Made by a program: the position numbers and the translations under genes
Shown: positions 1-6,482 of the stretch, piece by piece
Layout: every line of letters begins with the position of its first letter
Numbering within the stretch: the first letter of the stretch is position 1
Notes under the pieces: generated by a model
The model's input: the letters and a program-made list of their open reading frames with translations, nothing else
Told to the model about the DNA's origin: nothing
The model's database searches: none
DNA from: JBDTRY01 sp039931435
GTDB taxonomy: Bacteria > Acidobacteriota > Thermoanaerobaculia > Gp7-AA8
Assembly: GCA_039931435.1 (NCBI GenBank)
Contig: JBDTRY010000106.1
Span: forward strand, 1-11,859
Reading direction: 5' to 3'
DNA: 11,859 nt

Positions 1-43
1 CGCGATGCGCTCGGACGCTGTCGGGCTCATGCGCGGCTCTAGT

Positions 44-49
44 TATAAT
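44..49 (+). promoter_or_regulatory. Possible -10 box just before the methyltransferase
   Basis: TATAAT, an exact match to the sigma-70 -10 consensus, lies 8 bases before a GTG and 11 bases before an ATG in the methyltransferase frame. No Shine-Dalgarno sequence stands in front of either start and no convincing -35 is seen near 21-26. If the box is used, transcription would begin close to the start codon and the mRNA would be leaderless or nearly so. The alternative is that the preceding gene runs through this stretch: the frame starting at base 2 is open until a TGA at 59-61 that overlaps the ATG at 61 (TGATG), an arrangement typical of translational coupling. The window does not extend far enough left to decide. 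Confidence 0.3.
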
Positions 50-60
50 CGACAAACGTG

Positions 61-702
61 ATGTCTGGCTACGGCAAAGCGCTGCTGGACGTCTTCCGAG
101 CCTACGCGCACTCTTCTCCGTCGGCGCGGGTACACACGCTTGTTCGTTTTCTCAGTTGTCCCTTTCTTCGCACAATCGATCTCATACCCATGGGCTCACG
201 GATGCTCGACGTGGGATCCGGTCATGGGTTGCTGGCGGTCCTCGCGGCAACAAACCGCCAGGCGCGCGTGTTCGCAGTCGACCCCGATCTCCGTAAGCTG
301 CTGCCGGGATTGAAGCGGGCAGACGTTCGTATGGTCGCCGGGTATGACAATGCCATTCGGGGACGCTTCGATGTGGTCACGCTTTTCGATGTCATCTACC
401 GCCTGGGACCGGCCGAGCGCGATGGCCTGTTCGAGCGGTTGTTCCAGCGCCTCGAACCGGGAGGGACCATGATCATCAAGGAGGTCACCCCGGACAAGCG
501 GCTGAAGACGGCGTGGAACGAGTTTCAGGAGTGGATCGTCGAGCGTCTCGGTCTGACCATGGGACACGGCGTCTTCGCGGAGAGCCCGGTGGAAGTGAGA
601 CGACGCCTGGAGCGTCACGGCTTCATCGCCGTCGAACAGCGCGAAATCGACCGCTGGTATCCCCACCCTCACATCGTCTACTTCGCCCGAAGACCGGGAT
701 AA
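61..702 (+). CDS. Class I SAM-dependent methyltransferase
   Basis: This is a protein of about 213 residues with the Rossmann-fold methyltransferase layout. Motif I, LDVGSGHG, is at residues 49-56 and binds S-adenosylmethionine. The acidic end of strand 2, VDPD, is at 73-76 and would contact the ribose. FDVVTLFDVIYRL at about 103-115 is the motif IV region, and LEPGGTMIIKE at about 131-141 is the post-motif strand. A short helical N-terminal part (residues 1-45) and a C-terminal part rich in Arg and His probably form the substrate site. The protein is cytoplasmic, with no signal peptide or membrane segment. The substrate cannot be told from the sequence. Small methyltransferases of this build often sit in lipid or polyketide-like clusters, but nothing downstream supports that here. 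The start could equally be the GTG at 58, one codon earlier; neither has a ribosome binding site. The fold is confident and the specific function unknown. Confidence 0.85.
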   Translation: MSGYGKALLDVFRAYAHSSPSARVHTLVRFLSCPFLRTIDLIPMGSRMLDVGSGHGLLAVLAATNRQARVFAVDPDLRKLLPGLKRADVRMVAGYDNAIRGRFDVVTLFDVIYRLGPAERDGLFERLFQRLEPGGTMIIKEVTPDKRLKTAWNEFQEWIVERLGLTMGHGVFAESPVEVRRRLERHGFIAVEQREIDRWYPHPHIVYFARRPG

Positions 703-741
703 ATCGAGGGGACGGCGGAATCACCGGTATCACCTGAATGG

Positions 742-786
742 TGTCACCCGAATAACGTGCTCCCACGGCGTGTCATCCCGAACGAG
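742..786. repeat. Remnant of TGTCATCC-type repeat (family B ends)
   Basis: Two similar short segments, TGTCACCCGAATAACG at 742-757 and TGTCATCCCGAACGAG at 771-786, resemble the left end of the palindromic element at 2470 (TGTCATCCTGAAGCG). They lie in direct orientation and no matching inverted end is seen beside them. They are best read as decayed ends of family B elements. The similarity is short, so this is a weak call. Confidence 0.3.
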
Positions 787-826
787 AGACTGTGTCAAAA
801 CCAGGGGAACCTCAGAGAAGCACGAA

Positions 827-942
827 CTCGTAGGGCCGCACGGCGTGCGGCCGGTATTCTTCTGGAAAGGTGCATACAGGCAACGATTCAACAGGATGAG
901 ATGGCAAAGGGTATCGGCCGCACGCCGTGCCGGCCCTACGAG
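827..942. repeat. Family A palindromic element, copy 1
   Basis: This 116 bp element begins CTCGTAGGGCC and ends in its reverse complement GGCCCTACGAG. The terminal inverted repeats are about 31 bp with one single-base indel and very few mismatches. The left arm is itself a hairpin: GGCCGCAC, a GGC loop, then GTGCGGCC. The right arm has the same stem with a one-base bulge. The core of about 60 bp is a diverged version of the core in copy 3, in the same orientation, sharing GGTATTC at its left end, then TGGA, TGCAT and GATTC. No open frame in it looks like a protein gene. Known REPIN-type or MITE-type elements have this build (two REP-like hairpins in inverted orientation), so I infer a non-autonomous mobile repeat. 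The 446 bases between the methyltransferase and gcdH hold this copy and two remnants of another family, and no gene that I can support. Confidence 0.85.
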
Positions 943-983
943 CAGCACCGCCGGTTGTGATTTCAAGATACTTTTGGCACAGC

Positions 984-1070
984 CTCACGAGCGAAGCGAG
1001 GAGAGATCTCCCGCTCCCGTGGGGAAGCCCGTCCTTGCACCGCGAGAGATCCGTCGCTTCGCTTCGGGGA
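984..1070. repeat. Decayed family B-like palindrome
   Basis: The left arm at about 984-1011 contains GAGCGAAGCGAGGAGAGATC. The right arm at about 1043-1070 contains GAGAGATCCGTCGCTTCGCT, which is close to the reverse complement of the left arm. The motif GCGAAGCGA next to GGATCTC or GAGATCTC is the same type as the arms of the element at 2470-2585. The outer TGTCATCC ends are lost. I read it as an eroded family B element; it could also form a stem upstream of gcdH in RNA, which I cannot exclude. Confidence 0.5.
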
Positions 1071-1148
1071 AGCTTCCCGGCCGGAGCGGAAATCCATGCC
1101 CCTCTGATATCATCCGGCGGCAGCCGTTGAATTTGGAGGAGCGTTCCC

Positions 1149-2393
1149 GTGTCGAATTTCCCCGGTGTTGATTACATGGACATCGATTCGTTGTTTTCTG
1201 AAGATGAGTTGATGGTCCGGCAGACCGTTCGTGACTTCGTCGACGACCAGGTTCTGCCGATCATCGAAGAGGCAAATCGCGAAGAGAAGTTTCCGGCGCA
1301 CCTGGTGCCGAAGATGGCCGAAATGGGTCTCTATGGCTCGACCATCGACGAATACGGCCTTCCCGGACTGAACAACGTCGCCTACGGACTGATCATGCAG
1401 GAACTGGAGCGCGGCGACTCCGGCCTGCGCTCGTTCGTATCCGTACAGTCCTCGCTGGTGATGTTTCCGATTTATGCCTACGGATCGAAAGAGCAGAAGG
1501 ATCGCTGGATTCCAGCCCTGGCTTCCGGAAAAGCAATCGGCTGCTTCGGATTGACCGAGCCCGACTTCGGCTCCAACCCCGGCGGCATGAGGACCAACGC
1601 CAGAAGAGACGGCGAATCATTCGTGCTCAACGGGGCGAAGTCCTGGATCACCAACGGTTCGGTGGCCGACGTCGCCGTGGTCTGGGCGAAGATCGACGGG
1701 GGCGTGCGCGGGTTCCTCGTCGAGAAAGGCACACCCGGGTTCTCCACTGCGTACCACATGGGCAAATTCTCCCTGCGCGCTTCGGTGACCTCGCAGCTCT
1801 TCTTCGAAGATTGCCGCATCCCGGTGGAGAACGTGCTGCCCGAAACGTCCTCCCTGAGACATCCCCTGAGCTGCCTGAGCCAGGCTCGCTACGGAATCGC
1901 CTGGGGAGCCCTGGGCGCTGCCATGGCCGTCTACAACACGGCCCTCTCCTACACGAAACAACGCATTCAGTTCGGCGGCCAGCCCATCGCCGCGCATCAG
2001 CTCGTTCAAAACAAACTGGCCTGGATGATCACCGAGATCACCAAAGGCCAGCTTCTCGCTCTGCAGATGGGACGATTGAAGGACAAGAACAAGCTGGAGC
2101 CGCATCACGTGTCCATGGGCAAGATGAACAACGTCAACATCGCCCTGGAGATCGCGCGCACGGCCAGAGACATGCTCGGTGCCAACGGTATCAGCGACGA
2201 GTATCCGGTCATCCGGCATATGCTCAACCTGGAGTCGGTGAAGACGTACGAAGGAACTCACGACATTCACAATCTGGTCATCGGCGAAGCGGTCACGGGC
2301 ATTCCTTCCTATAACCCTCCGATGAATTCGCGAACGGAAAAAGCGGAACGGGAAAAGGCCGAAGCGGAGTTTCAGCAGAAGTCGGTGCGATGA
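1149..2393 (+). CDS. gcdH: Glutaryl-CoA dehydrogenase (acyl-CoA dehydrogenase family)
   Basis: This 414-residue flavoprotein would oxidise and decarboxylate glutaryl-CoA to crotonyl-CoA, a late step of lysine, tryptophan and aromatic compound breakdown, passing electrons to electron-transfer flavoprotein. The sequence follows the glutaryl-CoA branch closely. FGLTEPDFGSNPGGM (133-147) is the FAD region and GKFSLRAS (205-212) the binding loop. ARYGIAWGALGAA (246-258) and ARDMLGANGISDEYPVIRH lie in the C-terminal helical domain. TYEGTHDIH (366-374) carries the catalytic base Glu368. Arg94, in SGLRSFVSVQSSL, matches the arginine that holds the distal carboxylate in the human enzyme; Glu87 and Tyr367 are also kept, which is the pattern of decarboxylating members. 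The last 25 residues are a highly charged Lys/Glu tail beyond the usual end. The GTG start has a strong GGAGGA (1135-1140) eight bases upstream. It appears to be a single-gene unit: no CoA-transferase or Etf genes are adjacent. Confidence 0.93.
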   Translation: MSNFPGVDYMDIDSLFSEDELMVRQTVRDFVDDQVLPIIEEANREEKFPAHLVPKMAEMGLYGSTIDEYGLPGLNNVAYGLIMQELERGDSGLRSFVSVQSSLVMFPIYAYGSKEQKDRWIPALASGKAIGCFGLTEPDFGSNPGGMRTNARRDGESFVLNGAKSWITNGSVADVAVVWAKIDGGVRGFLVEKGTPGFSTAYHMGKFSLRASVTSQLFFEDCRIPVENVLPETSSLRHPLSCLSQARYGIAWGALGAAMAVYNTALSYTKQRIQFGGQPIAAHQLVQNKLAWMITEITKGQLLALQMGRLKDKNKLEPHHVSMGKMNNVNIALEIARTARDMLGANGISDEYPVIRHMLNLESVKTYEGTHDIHNLVIGEAVTGIPSYNPPMNSRTEKAEREKAEAEFQQKSVR

Positions 2394-2469
2394 CGCGCGC
2401 GTGGGCCATTCCCAGCGGTGGAACGGTTCAGGCGCCGCTGTGCCAGGAGATGACACGATTACCATGGCA

Positions 2470-2585
2470 TGTCATCCTGAAGCGTCGAGCGAAGGATCTC
2501 TTCTACCTTCCCGGTTGCTATGCGAGGAAGAGGACGATTCTCGTTGACGAGATCCTTCGGTCGCTACGCTCCCTCAAGGATGACA
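2470..2585. repeat. Family B palindromic element (TGTCATCC ends)
   Basis: The element opens with TGTCATCCTGAAGCG and closes with the inverted version ending AGGATGACA. The left arm (2470-2500) leads into GCGAAGGATCTC, and the right arm (2549-2585) starts GAGATCCTTCGG and continues through CGCTACGCTCC. The arms match over about 30 bases with a few indels. The inner part of about 48 bp contains no recognisable gene. Repeats with TGTCATCCTGAGCGAAG-type ends followed by GGATCTC are widespread in bacterial intergenic DNA, and I place this copy there from memory. It fills most of the 275-base gap between gcdH and glpX. Confidence 0.8.
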
Positions 2586-2668
2586 AGTTCCCCAGGTCTC
2601 GTAAAAACGACGGGCGTGTCATTGGAAGCAAAATCTAACTCGCCGCTTTGCGGCCGAATGGAGTTTCG

Positions 2669-3655
2669 ATGGAATCGAGCCTGGAAATCGGGTTTCTGCG
2701 TGTCACCGAGCAGGCCGCAATTGCCGCGTCGCGGACGATGGGCTACGGCCGCAGAAAGTATTCGGATCAGGTTGCCGTCGAGGCAATGCGCGAGGAGCTG
2801 AACAAGCTGAAGATGCGCGGGTCGATCGTCATCGGCGAAGGTGAGCGTGACAAAGCCCCCATGCTCTACGTTGGCGAGCCCCTCGGGCGCGGAATCGAGC
2901 ATCAGGATGCCCGCTATCCCGAGATCGACATCGCCGTCGATCCTCTCGAGGGCACCAACCTCTGCGCTACGGGCTCGGCGAATTCCATCGCCGTTCTGGC
3001 AGCCTCCGAGAAGGGGGGCCTGCTCAACGCCCCCGACATTTACATGGAAAAGCTCGTCGTCGGTCCGACGGCCAGCCAGTTCGTCAGCCTCGACAGCTCC
3101 GTTCATGAAAACCTCCACCAGATGGCTGAGGCCTTCAAACGGGACGTTCATGACTTGACCATCGTCGTTCTCGACCGCGAGCGCCATCACGAGCTCATCG
3201 CTCAGATCCGCGATGCCGGAGCGAGGATCAAACTCATCACCGACGGCGACCTTTCCGCCGGAATCTCCTCGTCGGTCCGGGGCACGGGCGTGCACGCAGC
3301 GATGGGGACGGGAGGGGCGCCGGAAGGAGTCATCACCGCCGCAGCGATGCGTTGTCTCGGCGGACGCATGCAGGGCCGCCTTCGCCCTCTCGAGAAATGG
3401 CAGGAAGAGCGTCTCAGCGAGATGGGATTCGCGGATCACGATAAGGTCTACGACACGTCCGATCTCGCATCGGGCAACGACATCATCTTCTCGGCCACGG
3501 GAGTGACCGACGGGGATCTTCTCCGTGGCGTGCGCTTCTTCGGCGGTGGGGTCCGCACATCCTCGCTGTTCATGTCCCTGAAGACCCGGACGATCCGTTT
3601 CGTCGACTCCATATTCACAGAAGAAGGCTCGCACATCGCCGTCAATCTGTCCTGA
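2669..3655 (+). CDS. glpX: Fructose-1,6-bisphosphatase class II (GlpX family)
   Basis: This cytoplasmic protein of 328 residues removes the 1-phosphate of fructose 1,6-bisphosphate, the committed step of gluconeogenesis; some members also act on sedoheptulose bisphosphate. It belongs to the lithium-sensitive metal-dependent phosphatase superfamily and matches E. coli GlpX along its length. Visible motifs are IVIGEGE (53-59), which supplies metal-binding glutamates, DPLEGT (91-96), LLNAPDIYMEKLVVGP (118-133), DGD (192-194) and GTGGAPEGV (213-221), which lies in the substrate phosphate site. IIFSATGVTDGDLL (272-285) is near the end. I chose the ATG at 2669 because GGAG (2660-2663) lies five bases before it and the protein then begins like GlpX (ESSLEIGFLRVTEQAA). 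A TTG seven codons upstream is in frame but adds unrelated residues. Repeats flank the gene on both sides and no gene continues its transcript, so it seems monocistronic. Confidence 0.95.
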   Translation: MESSLEIGFLRVTEQAAIAASRTMGYGRRKYSDQVAVEAMREELNKLKMRGSIVIGEGERDKAPMLYVGEPLGRGIEHQDARYPEIDIAVDPLEGTNLCATGSANSIAVLAASEKGGLLNAPDIYMEKLVVGPTASQFVSLDSSVHENLHQMAEAFKRDVHDLTIVVLDRERHHELIAQIRDAGARIKLITDGDLSAGISSSVRGTGVHAAMGTGGAPEGVITAAAMRCLGGRMQGRLRPLEKWQEERLSEMGFADHDKVYDTSDLASGNDIIFSATGVTDGDLLRGVRFFGGGVRTSSLFMSLKTRTIRFVDSIFTEEGSHIAVNLS

Positions 3656-3699
3656 TAACGATCCGCTCGTGCGGCGTCGAGTGTGGCGCATTTGGTCCG

Positions 3700-3822
3700 C
3701 TCGTAGGGCCGCACGGCGTGCGGCCGGTACCCCGCGCCATTCCCGACGCTCGAATCCCGGGCTGAATGCAGCAATCTCCAAAAATACCGGCCGCACGGCA
3801 GGCCAGCCATGCGGCCCTACGA
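3700..3822. repeat. Family A palindromic element, copy 2 (inverted orientation)
   Basis: This 123 bp element starts CTCGTAGGGCC and ends GGCCCTACGA. Its reverse complement matches copy 3: the core between GGTA and TACC agrees at about 55 of 63 positions by my hand alignment. The left arm is the perfect hairpin GGCCGCAC-GGC-GTGCGGCC. The right arm carries CAGCCATGCGGCC, the same variant found in the left arm of copy 3, plus nine extra bases, yet it still pairs GGCCGCA with TGCGGCC. It occupies the gap between the converging ends of glpX and the pseudouridine synthase gene, where its hairpins could help stop transcription from either side. There is no T-run as in an intrinsic terminator. The rest of the gap (3823-3920) shows nothing I can name. 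Confidence 0.88.
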
Positions 3823-3920
3823 AGTTGCACCGCGTGTCTGTCGAGTTTCGTGATGGTGAAGGCGACGGCACTTCAACTGGCGAGAGGTGATCGGTTCAGC
3901 AAGCGTCCAGCCGCGCGCCG

Positions 3921-4778
3921 TCACAGCGCCTGTTTCGTGAAGGAATCGGGGAGCGGCGCTTCGAAGATCATCTGCTTTTTCGTCCCGGGATGAACGAAGC
4001 CGAGCAGGCGTGCGTGCAGGCCGAGGCGTTTCAGCGGATCGACCGTGCTGCCGTAGGCTGTGTCGCCGACAACGGGATGCCCCTGCTCGGCCAGATGAAC
4101 GCGGATCTGATTTCGCCTTCCGGTTTCAAGGCGCACCTCGAGCATGGAGAATCGTTTTCCAGCAGCAATCGATCGGTAATGCGTGATGGCCAGCTTTCCT
4201 TTGCTGGCATCCTTCACGCTTCCAACCTTAAGGTTGCGATCTTCAGCGAGGAACGATCGGATGGTTCCGTCAGGCGGGTCCATCGCTCCCTCGACGATGG
4301 CTACATAGACCCGGTCGATGGCATGGCGGGCGAACAGCTCCTTGAGATGTTCCTTCGCCGGAAAATGTTTGGCGAAAACCAGCACACCCGATGTGGCCCG
4401 GTCGAGCCTGTGAACCACATGAACGCGGCCCGTTTCGCGCCGGACCTTCATGTACTGATTCAAATACGCCTGAACCGTTTCGTCCGCTTCCGACTCGGTG
4501 GCTACGGTGAGGAGTCCTTCGGACTTGAGCACGACGATGACGTCATCATCTTCATGAAGCAGGGACAGCTCTGGTGGAAGAAACTGGTTGGCCATTCTTC
4601 TGGCCAGATCGACGACGTCTCCGGACGCGAGTTCGCGCCTGGAGTTCTTCTCCACCTCCCCATTGACGCGAACTCTCCCCGTCTGCAGCATCTGCCGGAG
4701 GGTGGTGCGACTGGACTCCGGAAAGATCGTGCCCAATGCATCCAGAAGGTTCGCAGGCTGTCCGATCTGCCTTCTCAC
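3921..4778 (-). CDS. RluA-family 23S rRNA/tRNA pseudouridine synthase
   Basis: This RNA-modifying enzyme isomerises specific uridines to pseudouridine in structured RNA. With the GTG start at 4778 it is 285 residues long. An S4-like RNA-binding domain occupies about residues 12-57 (LDALGTIFP, then LRQMLQTGRVRVNG). The catalytic domain begins near LHEDDDVIVVLKSEGLL. The family signature HRLDRATSGVLVFAK is at 123-137, with Asp126 as the catalytic nucleophile. RLETGRRNQIRVHLAEQGHP and VGDTAYG are the later conserved blocks. An open frame continues to an ATG at 4892, but that start lies inside the divergent AIM24-family gene and adds low-complexity residues, so I prefer the GTG just before the S4 domain; its ribosome binding site is poor. 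The target uridines cannot be told: RluA, RluC, RluD and TruC share these motifs. It converges on glpX. Confidence 0.9.
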   Translation of the reverse strand: MRRQIGQPANLLDALGTIFPESSRTTLRQMLQTGRVRVNGEVEKNSRRELASGDVVDLARRMANQFLPPELSLLHEDDDVIVVLKSEGLLTVATESEADETVQAYLNQYMKVRRETGRVHVVHRLDRATSGVLVFAKHFPAKEHLKELFARHAIDRVYVAIVEGAMDPPDGTIRSFLAEDRNLKVGSVKDASKGKLAITHYRSIAAGKRFSMLEVRLETGRRNQIRVHLAEQGHPVVGDTAYGSTVDPLKRLGLHARLLGFVHPGTKKQMIFEAPLPDSFTKQAL

Positions 4779-4863
4779 CTGATAAACGTAACAGATCGCG
4801 GCGGGTTCAGGCGGTGCAGTCCTGAATTCATGGCTGTAGAATCGTCTGGAAAACGGAGGAATC

Positions 4864-5604
4864 GTGGAATACCAGATCGTCGGCGATGTCATGCAGGCTT
4901 TGAAGCTTCAACTGAACCCGGGAGAAGAAGTCTTCGCCGAGGCGGGGGCGATGCTTTACATGAACGACGGGGTGCAATTCGACGCACGCATGAAAGGTGG
5001 ACTCCTCAAGGGACTGGCTCGCAAGTTCCTGGCCGGCGAGAGCCTCTTCATGAGCGTGTTTCGCGCCACAGCACCTGGGACTCACCTGGCACTGGCAGCG
5101 CCGACGCTGGGCAAGATCCTGCCGATCGAGCTTCGCGGAAATGCCATCCTCGCCGAACGCACAGCCTTTCTCTGCTCGATCGGGAACGTCGACCTCTCCA
5201 TCGCCTTCACGCGCAAGCTCGGCGCCGGAATGTTCGGCGGTGAGGGCTTCATCCTTCAGCGCATCAGCGGAAACGGCATGGTCTTTCTTCACGCCGGTGG
5301 AAACATGATCGAATTTGAATTGAAGCCTGGCGAACATCTCCGGGTGGACACCGGATGCATCGTCTCCATGGCCGAGACTGTCAGCTACGACATCCAGTTC
5401 GTGGGGGGATTCAGAAATTCTCTCTTCGGTGGAGAAGGTCTCTTTTACGCCAGTCTGACCGGGCCGGGAAAAGTCATTCTCCAGACATTGCCATTCAGCC
5501 GGCTGGCAGACCGGATCAAGACAGCGATTGGCGGGAACGTCGAAGAGGCCCGCGGTGTGGCTGGATTCGGCAGCATTCTGAAGGACGTCATCTCAGGAGA
5601 GTGA
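4864..5604 (+). CDS. AIM24 / TIGR00266 family protein
   Basis: This 246-residue protein of the widespread AIM24 family has no firmly known biochemical role; the yeast member is mitochondrial and affects inner-membrane organisation. The family hallmarks are present: the opening MEYQIVGDVMQ, then GEEVFAEAGAMLYM (20-33), and repeated FGGEG blocks at 124-128 and 188-192. A weaker third version, FLAGESLFMSVFRATAPG (55-72), precedes them, so the chain looks like three related beta-rich units, consistent with the beta-sandwich build of the family. There is no signal peptide or membrane helix, so it is probably cytoplasmic. The start is GTG with GGAGG at 4855-4859, four bases upstream, which is rather close. 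The gene is divergent from the pseudouridine synthase gene across about 85 bases that must hold both promoters. The 217 bases after it (5605-5821) contain no gene or structure that I can support. Confidence 0.88.
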   Translation: MEYQIVGDVMQALKLQLNPGEEVFAEAGAMLYMNDGVQFDARMKGGLLKGLARKFLAGESLFMSVFRATAPGTHLALAAPTLGKILPIELRGNAILAERTAFLCSIGNVDLSIAFTRKLGAGMFGGEGFILQRISGNGMVFLHAGGNMIEFELKPGEHLRVDTGCIVSMAETVSYDIQFVGGFRNSLFGGEGLFYASLTGPGKVILQTLPFSRLADRIKTAIGGNVEEARGVAGFGSILKDVISGE

Positions 5605-5821
5605 AGCGGGTCATTGTGATGAACGCCGCAGGCGCACCTCCGCTGAGCGATTCACGGGAGAACGGCGCTGGACGGCCGGTCACCCGTAAAGACCGGATCG
5701 GTGAGTGGTAACCAGCGTTTCAAAAACAGCTCCGTCAGCGGCGAGAAATTACCGGAACACAATTTCTGTCTGGCATTGTGACTACGGCCGTATGGAGTCT
5801 GAGTGCCGGCGGGAGGATACG

Positions 5822-6406
5822 ATGCGAACACTTCTGGTTGTTTTCACTCTGCTCGCTGCTCCTTCTCTGCATGCTCAGGGAATCGGCGTCGAGCTGACTC
5901 CGTTCGCCGGCTTCCGCACGGGAGGAACGATCACCTCGGCTGCCACCGACTTCTTCGGCGACGCCGTGAAGGTCAACAACAGTGGCACCTACGGACTGCT
6001 TCTCGATGTTCCCCTGTCCAGGGACTTTCAACTGGAGCTGATGGCCAACCGCCAGGACAGCCGCCTGGTCCGGCGCGGAGGTCTGTTCGAGCCCGAAAAC
6101 AGGATCGCCGATGTCGCCCTCACCTACTATCAGGTCGGCGGCTTATGGGATCTTGGCGGCCGGAACCTTCGCCCCTTCATCAGCCTTGGCATCGGCGGCA
6201 CGACCATCAAGCCGGACATCCCGGGAGTAGCCGCCGAAAACCGGTTCTCGGGCAACCTGGGAGCCGGCGCCAAATTCTTTGCAACATCGGACTGCGGATC
6301 GAGGCTCGGGGTTACTGGACGAGCATCGACAACGGTAACGGAGACTGCTTCAGCTGCTACGACAATGGAAGTGACTTTTATCAGGTGGAAGGGAACGTGG
6401 GACTGA
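5822..6406 (+). CDS. Outer-membrane beta-barrel protein, frameshifted near the C-terminus
   Basis: As read, this gives 194 residues. It starts with a clear signal peptide (MRTLLVVFTLLAAPSLHA, cleavage before QG). Alternating hydrophobic strands of a small outer-membrane barrel follow: VELTPFAGFRTGG, YGLLLDVPLSRDFQLELMANRQ, ALTYYQVGGLWDL and LRPFISLGIGGTTIKP. The start ATG has GGAGG (5812-5816) five bases upstream; an in-frame extension to 5705 would bury the signal peptide and is rejected. After GNLGAGAKFF (ending at 6280) the sequence loses barrel character and becomes Thr-rich until the stop at 6406. The proper ending lies in another frame (next entry). One missing base after 6280 explains this, either an assembly error or a real lesion. 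Repaired, the protein would be about 199 residues. Barrels of this OmpA-like or OprF N-terminal size are hard to assign; the function is unknown. Confidence 0.75.
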   Translation: MRTLLVVFTLLAAPSLHAQGIGVELTPFAGFRTGGTITSAATDFFGDAVKVNNSGTYGLLLDVPLSRDFQLELMANRQDSRLVRRGGLFEPENRIADVALTYYQVGGLWDLGGRNLRPFISLGIGGTTIKPDIPGVAAENRFSGNLGAGAKFFATSDCGSRLGVTGRASTTVTETASAATTMEVTFIRWKGTWD

Positions 6407-6420
6407 TCCTTCGCTACTGA
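6283..6420 (+). other. Displaced C-terminal strands of the beta-barrel protein (frame +1)
   Basis: Read from AAC at 6283, this frame gives NIGLRIEARGYWTSIDNG, a cysteine-containing loop, and then FYQVEGNVGLILRY followed by TGA at 6418-6420. Two amphipathic strands ending in an aromatic residue are the classic end of an outer-membrane barrel and the signal recognised by the BAM complex. The upstream part of this frame (before 6283) is not barrel-like, while the preceding frame is. Inserting one base, for example making TTTGGCAAC from TTTGCAAC at 6278-6285, joins the two into one coherent protein. I infer a single-base deletion. Confidence 0.75.
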
Positions 6421-6482
6421 CCTGGCCCGGGCGGCGTGACAGATTCGCGACCTTCACCGGTTACCATGGTTACTGAACAAGC

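Noticed and set aside
1..42. Tail of an upstream gene in frame 1 ending TAG at 40-42
   Set aside because: Only 13 codons are visible with unremarkable codon use; the frame beginning at base 2 looks more coding-like, and neither can be verified.
703..1148. CRISPR array
   Set aside because: Repeats are of different families, irregularly spaced and internally palindromic; there are no uniform spacers and no cas genes.
1617..2465. Minus-strand open frame of 282 codons opposite gcdH
   Set aside because: His/Arg/Val-rich antisense translation with no domain; gcdH is complete on the plus strand.
2564..3871. Long antisense open frame of 435 codons opposite glpX
   Set aside because: It mirrors the high-GC codon pattern of glpX, shows no recognisable domain, and runs through both a repeat arm and the whole of a clear GlpX gene.
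3990..5243. Plus-strand open frame of 417 codons opposite the pseudouridine synthase and overlapping the AIM24-family gene
   Set aside because: Both genes it overlaps have full family signatures; the translation has no coherent fold and switches to Arg-rich sequence in its second half.
5705..5821. N-terminal extension of the beta-barrel gene
   Set aside because: It would place 39 unrelated residues before a clear signal peptide; the ATG at 5822 has its own GGAGG.
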